Assembly: GCA_002256685.1 (NCBI GenBank)
Contig: NQJH01000017.1
Location: 1-32,575, forward strand
Reading direction: 5' to 3'
Length of the DNA: 32,575 bases
DNA from: Methylococcaceae bacterium NSP1-2
Lineage (GTDB): Bacteria; Pseudomonadota; Gammaproteobacteria; Methylococcales; Methylomonadaceae
Positions 27,359 through 32,575 of the stretch are shown here, in pieces; the stretch's first letter is position 1; each line of letters opens with the position of its first letter. The notes under the pieces are model-generated. The model had not been told where the DNA came from. It did no database searches and saw only the letters and a program-made list of their open reading frames with translations. Position numbers and translations under genes: made by a program.

Positions 27359-28402
27359 TTATATATACCAATCCTGAGGAATCTCATCGATTTTAAACGG
27401 CGCGACTTGAATGATGCGTTCTGAACCGTCTGCTTGGGTGATATTAATATCGACTTGCTCAGCATCACGTCCTTGACCATAACGGGCAACAATACGCGCC
27501 GCTAGATACAAATCTTCGGCACTCGGTTCGCCGTCTATTAACATTAAAGGACCAGGATGACTTGCGCAATTCATGCTGACAAATTGTTTTTTATAGCCTT
27601 GTAAGAATCGCCCTTCGCCTTCTTCACGCGCCACGATAACTTTAAAATGCGGATTCGGACGTATATGTCTGCCGACTTTTAATAGCATCACATCGTCTAA
27701 TTCGTAGTCTTTATGTCCGTGGGCTTGCCACAAATCGACTAATTTGGCGGAATAACTTTTATCAGTAAGAAAACAGCAACCGCCCGCAGGTTGGGCGTAG
27801 TCATCAAAGCCCCAGTCTTTAGCCAGTACCATTTGGGGCTTACGCGACCGCCCCGTAATGTCATGCAGTTTTTCTCTGTCTACCCAGCCTTCGCGTTCGG
27901 GCAAGGTTGCAGGTAAATTTTTCGCACACAAAGGACGCAGTAATAAATCATCTGCCCCTGATTGGGTAGCAATAATCGGCATAGTGGCTTTGCGTTGTGA
28001 CATCGGACGCTGACCGATCACTTCACCAGTGATGATAAAGTCAAAATCATTTTCGACCATCCACTGCTTGGCTTTGTTGACCATGAATATTTTGCAATCT
28101 AAACAGGGATTCAAATGTTGACCATAGCCGTGTTTAGGATTAATCAGGACATTTTTATATTCTTCGATAACATCGACAATATGTAGTTTGATACCGAGTT
28201 GTTCAGCAACCCACAGGGAGTTATTACGCTTAACTTTGGCTTTATCTTTGGCGCGTATGGCGTGGGTGTGTCCTTCGACACAAAATCCTGTAAAAAAATT
28301 AATGCCTTCGACGTGGACACCTTGTTCGAGGATGGTTTTAGCCGCCAACATGGAATCTAATCCACCTGAAATTAACGCGACCGCTTTTCTTTGCTTATTC
28401 AT
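27359..28402 (-). CDS. PP-loop tRNA-thiolation-like enzyme (MnmA-related, NFACT-R-like C terminus)
   Basis: This 347-residue cytoplasmic protein has the ATP-pyrophosphatase loop SGGLDS (12-17), NPCLDCK with C100 and C103, and PAGGCCFLT with C209 and C210. The PP-loop and cysteine pairs match the logic of tRNA 2-thiouridine synthases, which adenylate the base and then transfer sulfur. The length and the C-terminal section (LLKVGRHIRPNPHFKVIVA, EGEGRFLQGY) differ from true MnmA and resemble the NFACT-R/DUF814 RNA-binding module. The tRNA position modified is therefore uncertain. A minus-strand TATAAT at 28436-28431 lies 28 bases before the ATG and is a likely -10. Confidence 0.78.
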   Translation of the reverse strand: MNKQRKAVALISGGLDSMLAAKTILEQGVHVEGINFFTGFCVEGHTHAIRAKDKAKVKRNNSLWVAEQLGIKLHIVDVIEEYKNVLINPKHGYGQHLNPCLDCKIFMVNKAKQWMVENDFDFIITGEVIGQRPMSQRKATMPIIATQSGADDLLLRPLCAKNLPATLPEREGWVDREKLHDITGRSRKPQMVLAKDWGFDDYAQPAGGCCFLTDKSYSAKLVDLWQAHGHKDYELDDVMLLKVGRHIRPNPHFKVIVAREEGEGRFLQGYKKQFVSMNCASHPGPLMLIDGEPSAEDLYLAARIVARYGQGRDAEQVDINITQADGSERIIQVAPFKIDEIPQDWYI

Positions 28403-28443
28403 GAGACTCTTAGATTAAAAAAATGCGGCTATTATAGCGGAGT

Positions 28444-28476
28444 AGACCTGATAGGTTTTATAAACCTGTCAGGTCT
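28444..28476. repeat. Palindrome GACCTG..AGGTTT/AAACCT..CAGGTC
   Basis: AGACCTGATAGGTTT (28444-28458) is complementary to AAACCTGTCAGGTCT (28462-28476) except for one pair. It has no T-run. It lies between the CBS gene stop and the promoter of the PP-loop gene. Similar AGGT-rich palindromes are dispersed in several gammaproteobacterial genomes (from memory). Confidence 0.78.
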
Positions 28477-28481
28477 TTGAC

Positions 28482-28886
28482 TTAGCAAATTTTATACAAG
28501 CCATCCAATACCAATGAATTAGGACTCACCATTCCGATGACTTTACCGTTTTCAACTACCGGAACGCGAACCAGATTATAGGTAGCAAATAACCGTGAAC
28601 AATAGCGTATATCCATCTCAGGGTGCACTTGAATCACAGGGCAAGTCATAATTTCATAAACATTGACTCTATCAGGTGCGCGGTCTTTAGCCAATACCTG
28701 ACGTGCTATATCGCCCGACGTTATCATTCCATATTCATCATCATCATGACGCTTGTTGACAATCAATACTGACGTGCCCGATGCTTTCATTTCTTTTAAC
28801 GCATCACTGATGGTTGCTGTGCCATCTATACTAGCAAAACTTGCTTTCATTACTTCTTTGACACGAATAATTTTTGGTTCAGTCAT
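28482..28886 (-). CDS. CBS-pair domain protein
   Basis: This 134-residue cytoplasmic protein is made almost wholly of two CBS motifs (VKEVMKASFASIDGTATISDAL to GMITSGDIARQV, and VYEIMTCPVIQVHPEMD to GMVSPNSLVLDG). Such pairs bind adenosine nucleotides and regulate partner enzymes or transporters. A good ribosome-binding site (TTAGGAGACG) lies inside the preceding gene, and the start overlaps that gene's stop as ATGA. It is the last gene of the DUF1538 operon, which suggests an energy- or nucleotide-sensing role for the transporter-like pair (inference). Confidence 0.9.
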   Translation of the reverse strand: MTEPKIIRVKEVMKASFASIDGTATISDALKEMKASGTSVLIVNKRHDDDEYGMITSGDIARQVLAKDRAPDRVNVYEIMTCPVIQVHPEMDIRYCSRLFATYNLVRVPVVENGKVIGMVSPNSLVLDGLYKIC

Positions 28887-29233
28887 AACTCGTCTCCTAA
28901 CTCTTGGGTTAATTGTTCCACTTGGTGCATCACACCAATGGCATCTTCCACATCGATTTTAAAAGCAATCCCTGCGCCTGCTTTACTATCAAATTCGCCC
29001 GCTTTGGCTATTTTTTCTAAAATGTGACGGCTTAAATGTTCTTCAACTAAAAACATTAACACATCTCTCGGCGTGTCCAGTGTTAAGCCAAAAAAGGTTT
29101 TGGATTGTTTCAGACCTTCGCCCCGCGCATGATTAATCACCGTCGCGCCTTTCGCACCACTCTTACGCGCGGTATCCAGTACCAAATCGGTTTTGTCGTC
29201 TTCGACAAAGGCAATAATTAATTTAAAGTGCAT
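28883..29233 (-). CDS. Divergent PII-like signalling protein
   Basis: The protein is 116 residues from ATG 29233. A TTG at 29245 in the same frame overlaps the previous stop and would add four residues. The chain follows the PII double beta-alpha-beta order: MHFKLIIAFVEDDKTDLVLD, AKGATVINHARGEG, a short T-loop region, DVLMFLVEEHLSRHILEKIA, then FDSKAGAGIAFKIDVEDAIGV where PII has its nucleotide-contacting B- and C-loops. The T-loop lacks the tyrosine uridylylated in GlnB, so that control is unlikely. PII-like proteins bind ATP/ADP or other small ligands and often gate transporters; here the neighbours upstream are two membrane proteins. Confidence 0.78.
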   Translation of the reverse strand: MHFKLIIAFVEDDKTDLVLDTARKSGAKGATVINHARGEGLKQSKTFFGLTLDTPRDVLMFLVEEHLSRHILEKIAKAGEFDSKAGAGIAFKIDVEDAIGVMHQVEQLTQELGDEL

Positions 29234-29241
29234 AAATTTAC

Positions 29242-30021
29242 TCAAGGTTTAGATGAAAGATGGCGTTTACTCAGCCACGCGGCAAGTTGCGCGTAACCCA
29301 ACACGGCAATAATAGGAAATAAACTGGCAAAAGCAATTAAGCCGAAACCATCTATTAATGGATTGCGATCTGGCACAACCTGTGCCAAGCCCAAACCTAA
29401 TGCAGTGACGAACGGCACGGTCACTGTTGAAGTCGTTACTCCGCCTGAATCATAAGCCAAACCAACAATGAACTTAGGCGCAAATAGGGTTTGTATTAAC
29501 ACCAACACATACCCGATGACGATAAAAATATACAATTCTATACCCGTAACTATGCGAAAAGCCCCAAGTGCGATACCAATCGCCACGCCAATGGACACGG
29601 CAATGCGTAAGCCCCATGCACGAATAGTACCGCCTGAAATCTGCTCGGCTTTAATTGCCACCGCCAATAAAGACGGTTCGGCTAAGGTAGTGGCAAAACC
29701 AATACAGGCAGCAAAGACATAAACCCAACTGTATGTTCGCCATGTTGCAAGCTGATCCTGTGGACTAATACCAAGGAATTCGGTGCTGGTCAATTCTTTT
29801 GCCATCAACTTACCCAATGGAAACAATGCCATATCCAAGCCTTCAAGGAAAAAAGCAATACCTAGCAACACATAGACAAAACCAATCAGGGTTTTTTTAG
29901 GATTAGGCAAAGGCTTACGAATCACCAACAATTGAAAGCCAATAATAATTGCCGCAATCGGTAAAATATCGCGGCAAGTGGCTAATAATGCTAAGGCAAA
30001 GTGAATGAGCCAAGCAATCAT
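29242..30021 (-). CDS. DUF1538 membrane protein, second copy
   Basis: This 259-residue protein has about seven TM segments. It has the marks of DUF1538: GLDMALFPLGKLMA, ACIGFATTLAEPSLLA, YDSGGVTTSTVTVPFVTALG and RNPLIDGFGLIAFASL. The acidic residues in the E-P and D-S-G-G-V-T motifs lie in or next to membrane helices, as in ion-coupled carriers, but no substrate is known to me. Its ATG overlaps the stop of the upstream paralogue (ATGA, 30021-30018), which implies equal amounts of the two and probably a heteromeric complex. Confidence 0.88.
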   Translation of the reverse strand: MIAWLIHFALALLATCRDILPIAAIIIGFQLLVIRKPLPNPKKTLIGFVYVLLGIAFFLEGLDMALFPLGKLMAKELTSTEFLGISPQDQLATWRTYSWVYVFAACIGFATTLAEPSLLAVAIKAEQISGGTIRAWGLRIAVSIGVAIGIALGAFRIVTGIELYIFIVIGYVLVLIQTLFAPKFIVGLAYDSGGVTTSTVTVPFVTALGLGLAQVVPDRNPLIDGFGLIAFASLFPIIAVLGYAQLAAWLSKRHLSSKP

Positions 30022-30746
30022 AGTATCGCCCCATAAGCCATGACGAAGATCATCGGCGTTAAGGATCCAAAAGCGATTAAACCGAAACCATCTATCATTG
30101 GATTACGTCCCTTAATCGTAGTGGCTAAGCCCAGACCTAGTGTAGCCACTAAAGGAACAGTAATGGTAGAAGCTGTTACCCCACCTAAATCGTAAGCGAT
30201 GCCAATAATTTCCGCAGGCGCGAACAAAGTCATGACCAGTACCACGCCATAACCACCAATCAATAAATAAGACAACGACCAACCATGAATAATGCGTAAC
30301 ACACCAATTAGAATAGCCACGCCGACTGACAAGGCAACTGTGAACCTTAATCCTAAACTATAGTGCATTTTTGCATCGCTACTGTGCGTGATAATATTGG
30401 CTTGACTGACAATATCGGTAGTTTCATTGATAATTGCAATCAGCGCGGGGTCAGCAACCGTTGTACCAAAACCTAAACAAAAAGCAAAGCTCAATAGCCA
30501 GAATGCACTCCCTTTACGCGCAAACGCATAAGCCAGTGATTCACCGAGTGGAAAAAAACTTTGTTCCAGCCCTTGAACGAACAACGCCAGCCCAAAAACC
30601 ACGAATACTGTACCGATGATTAAGCTGATAACATCTGGAATAGGTTGTTTAATGATTAAAACCTGAAATACAAAAACAACTGCGAGAATCGGCACGAGAT
30701 CGAGAAAACTATTGAACAATTGCTTAATAAAGTGGTTCTTTAACAT
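30018..30746 (-). CDS. DUF1538 membrane protein, first copy
   Basis: This 242-residue protein has about seven TM segments and is a paralogue of the next gene. Matching motifs are GLEQSFFPLGESLA, FCLGFGTTVADPALIA, YDLGGVTASTITVPLVATLG and RNPMIDGFGLIAFGSL. AAGGAG lies about 13 bases before the ATG, a little far. It is the first gene of the four-gene operon; a TACAAT on the minus strand at 30781-30776 may be the -10. In some bacteria both halves occur in one polypeptide (from memory), which supports the idea that the pair work as one pseudo-symmetric unit. Confidence 0.88.
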   Translation of the reverse strand: MLKNHFIKQLFNSFLDLVPILAVVFVFQVLIIKQPIPDVISLIIGTVFVVFGLALFVQGLEQSFFPLGESLAYAFARKGSAFWLLSFAFCLGFGTTVADPALIAIINETTDIVSQANIITHSSDAKMHYSLGLRFTVALSVGVAILIGVLRIIHGWSLSYLLIGGYGVVLVMTLFAPAEIIGIAYDLGGVTASTITVPLVATLGLGLATTIKGRNPMIDGFGLIAFGSLTPMIFVMAYGAIL

Positions 30747-30811
30747 AAACAGCCCAACTCCTTGAAGACGGTTTGATTGTATAGCAAAGGTCAGAGGGTA
30801 TCTATTGTGTT

Positions 30812-30843
30812 AAAAAAAAGCCCCGATAAATCGAGGCTTTTTC
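30812..30843 (-). terminator. Terminator after the adhesin gene
   Basis: On the minus strand AAAAAGCCTCGA / TCGGGGCTTTTT forms a stem with one mismatch and a TTTA loop, followed by TTTTTTTT. A second small hairpin (GGCGATT / AATCGCC, 30856-30879) lies between it and the adhesin stop codon. Confidence 0.9.
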
Positions 30844-30894
30844 TTTAAAACAGACGGCGATTCACGTTAGCAAATCGCCATTGTAAACAACTGC

Positions 30895-32575
30895 TTACCA
30901 ACTGAAGCCTGCACCCGCATTAGCACTCATTTGACTGGTGCTACCGAAGCCGGAACCCATTGCTGCACTTAAGCGAATGTGTTCACCTACGTCCGCCTTA
31001 CCACCAAATGCAATCGCCTGTTGACCTGCATAAAAACCGCTACCCATACCGACTGAGTAATGGTGTCCTGCCATCGGTGCGGGAATAGCCGCCATTGCAG
31101 AGGCTTGTGAAATACCACTGTAAGCCCGCTCCGCAATGTTATTCATATCACCTGACAGATCCTGTAATTGACCATAGTTGACGGCATCGTATTTAGTCGT
31201 ACCATCCGCAACGCCAGTAACTTTAGCAGGACCGCCTGTGGAATTACTAAAGGTTGCGCCATTATCATTCATCGTTAATTTGGCAGGTTGTTGTGTACCA
31301 CCTGACAACTCGGTTCTATCTTCGTAGACTTTCAGACCATTGGTTTGACCTAGCCCGTTCGTTAAGGTGGTAGAAGCCACTGACTCTGGTGCGGGAGCGA
31401 CTGCCCCCGTGACAGGATCAACGACTGGAGCCCCTTTGACTACAACACCTGTTTGACCCGTTACGCCTGCTGTAGCACCCTCTAATTTACTGGTACCTAG
31501 ATCACCGACTACTGTTGAAGTCGCACCTGTTTTACCAACAAAAGCGGTATCACCGTTGACATAAAGATTACCATCGACCAGCGTATTACCACTGACTTTA
31601 TCTTGGTATGTCACCCCATTTAATCGATCACCTATGGTTGTATTAGGTGCAACAGTAGCTGGCGTACTAAGAACCTCTATGCCGCCAGAACCAGTACTCG
31701 CGCCTGGATTAGTCGCGGTAATACCCGTCACCCCGTTACTAGCTAATGTTCCAGGAGCTCCACCCAGTAGGGTCGTTCCAGTGCTATTCAGGGTAATGGA
31801 TGAAGAGGGCGCACCTGCTGTTTCGCCACCGCCAGTTAATCGTGTTCTATCTTCAAACACTTGCAGACCATTGGTTGTCCCTACACCGTTTGTCAACGTA
31901 GTAGAGGCTACAGATTCTACTTTAGTAGTATTTGTCACTAAATCAGTAACAGGGGCAGTTGTGGTAATACCCGTCTGCCCGATGACACCAGTGGTTTTCC
32001 CCGCGAGCTGACTACTAGCGAGATTGCTACTCGCATCAACCGTTGAAGTCGCCGAATGCGTACCGACAAAAGCCGTATCACCATTAACGTAAAGGTTCCC
32101 ATCTATAAACTCATTACCAGCAACCTGAGTCTGATACTGCGCCCCTGCCAGTCGATCACCAATCGTCGTATTGGCAGCGATAGTTTTGGTAAGCCCCTGT
32201 TTATAAGTAATCACGCCCCCCGTTCCATTTACAACATCATTGGTACCCGTGACACCATTAGAGCTTAATGGTGCCGTTGGATCACCTAGGATTCGATCTG
32301 CGGCGAGACTACCAGGATCAATATTAAGACCAATAACCGTGGCGTTGCTCATATTAAGTACGCCATTGATATTAGTCGTACCCGTCAGCGTAGTATTGCC
32401 CGTGTTAGTTAAATTACCTATGTTGTTAAGTGGTCCCGTATTATTAAGCCCCGACAGGATAGTTTGACCAGTCACATTGAGCGTGGTAGCCGTGATATTG
32501 CCTGCGGTCACATTACCTAACGTAGAGTTTCCTAACGACGTAAGATTGGTGAAATTACCATTATCCGCCGTGACA
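30895..32575 (-). CDS. Trimeric autotransporter adhesin (YadA-type), 5' partial
   Basis: The frame stays open to the right edge of the window (about 559 codons visible), so the GTG at 32511 is internal. The C-terminal 80 residues form the YadA anchor: ERAYSGISQASAMAAIP, HHYSVGMGSGFYAGQQAIA and a final GAGFSW. Three such segments make a 12-strand barrel that exports and anchors the passenger. A short coiled-coil stalk precedes it (YDAVNYGQLQDLSGDMN). The passenger is Thr/Gly/Asn-rich; at its N-terminal end there are short repeats of the form N-x-G-x-L-T-x-T-G. Two long repeats of about 176 residues share GDRL, DGNLYVNGDTAFVG, VASTTLTNG and EDRT-x-L. The family mediates attachment to surfaces or other cells. 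Signal peptide and head are beyond the window. Confidence 0.92.
   Translation of the reverse strand, partial: VTADNGNFTNLTSLGNSTLGNVTAGNITATTLNVTGQTILSGLNNTGPLNNIGNLTNTGNTTLTGTTNINGVLNMSNATVIGLNIDPGSLAADRILGDPTAPLSSNGVTGTNDVVNGTGGVITYKQGLTKTIAANTTIGDRLAGAQYQTQVAGNEFIDGNLYVNGDTAFVGTHSATSTVDASSNLASSQLAGKTTGVIGQTGITTTAPVTDLVTNTTKVESVASTTLTNGVGTTNGLQVFEDRTRLTGGGETAGAPSSSITLNSTGTTLLGGAPGTLASNGVTGITATNPGASTGSGGIEVLSTPATVAPNTTIGDRLNGVTYQDKVSGNTLVDGNLYVNGDTAFVGKTGATSTVVGDLGTSKLEGATAGVTGQTGVVVKGAPVVDPVTGAVAPAPESVASTTLTNGLGQTNGLKVYEDRTELSGGTQQPAKLTMNDNGATFSNSTGGPAKVTGVADGTTKYDAVNYGQLQDLSGDMNNIAERAYSGISQASAMAAIPAPMAGHHYSVGMGSGFYAGQQAIAFGGKADVGEHIRLSAAMGSGFGSTSQMSANAGAGFSW
31310..32165 (-). repeat. Two long tandem repeats in the adhesin passenger
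   Basis: The block around 31514-31630 reappears at 32042-32158, a shift of 528 bases (176 codons); the flanking block at 31334 reappears at 31865, a shift of 531, showing a one-codon indel. Copies differ at many third positions, so the duplication is not recent. Confidence 0.8.

Noticed and set aside
28444-28476. Palindrome as terminator of the CBS gene
   Set aside because: The stem is strong but no T-run follows on the minus strand; it is better described as a dispersed palindrome.
30895-32575. Repeats in the adhesin as a CRISPR array or mobile element
   Set aside because: The repeats are in frame, long, diverged and coding, with no short regular repeat-spacer pattern.

Overview
The window (32,575 bases, roughly 40-45% GC by eye) looks like chromosome of a gammaproteobacterium. 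Gene content (TonB receptor, pst-phoU with long PstC/PstA, type II NADH dehydrogenase, SpeA, YadA-type adhesin, methyltransferase-regulatory-domain protein) and the GTAGGTTG...CAACCTAC intergenic palindrome recall Methylococcales (methanotrophs), but that assignment is from memory and tentative. No rRNA, tRNA, CRISPR, integrase or transposase was seen. No gene-free stretch exceeds about 200 bases.

Bases 1-12251 hold two cyclic-di-GMP signalling modules that run into each other at about 7730. On the plus strand a TonB-dependent receptor (5' end outside the window), a YfiR-like periplasmic protein and a 1804-residue CHASE8/HAMP hybrid kinase ending in GGDEF-EAL lie 3-4 bases apart. On the minus strand an NMT1-type binding protein fused to a CheA-like kinase is followed by CheX, a stand-alone CheY-like receiver and a PAS-GGDEF cyclase. 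Both look like extracellular or periplasmic sensing wired to c-di-GMP.

Bases 12365-19097 are the phosphate regulon block pstS-pstC-pstA-pstB-phoU. There is a Pho box before pstS, a terminator after pstS, and a second Pho box with a correctly spaced -10 before pstC. The predicted start of that second transcript falls on or next to the pstC ATG.

Bases 19123-28476 are mostly minus-strand housekeeping genes (M20 amidohydrolase, SpeA, Hsp20, methyltransferase-like protein, YcxB-like protein, NDH-2, an unknown membrane protein, a PP-loop tRNA-thiolase-like enzyme) separated by several unrelated palindromes. Two of them, speA and the methyltransferase-like gene, each carry a short internal deletion that shifts the frame. 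They are pseudogenes in this sequence unless the assembly is wrong.

Bases 28482-30746 form a tightly overlapping minus-strand operon: two DUF1538 membrane proteins, a divergent PII-like protein and a CBS-domain protein. It is probably a regulated transporter of unknown substrate and the best candidate here for an undescribed system. Bases 30895-32575 are the C-terminal part of a trimeric autotransporter adhesin with a repeat of about 528 bases and a YadA anchor; its 5' end lies beyond the window.
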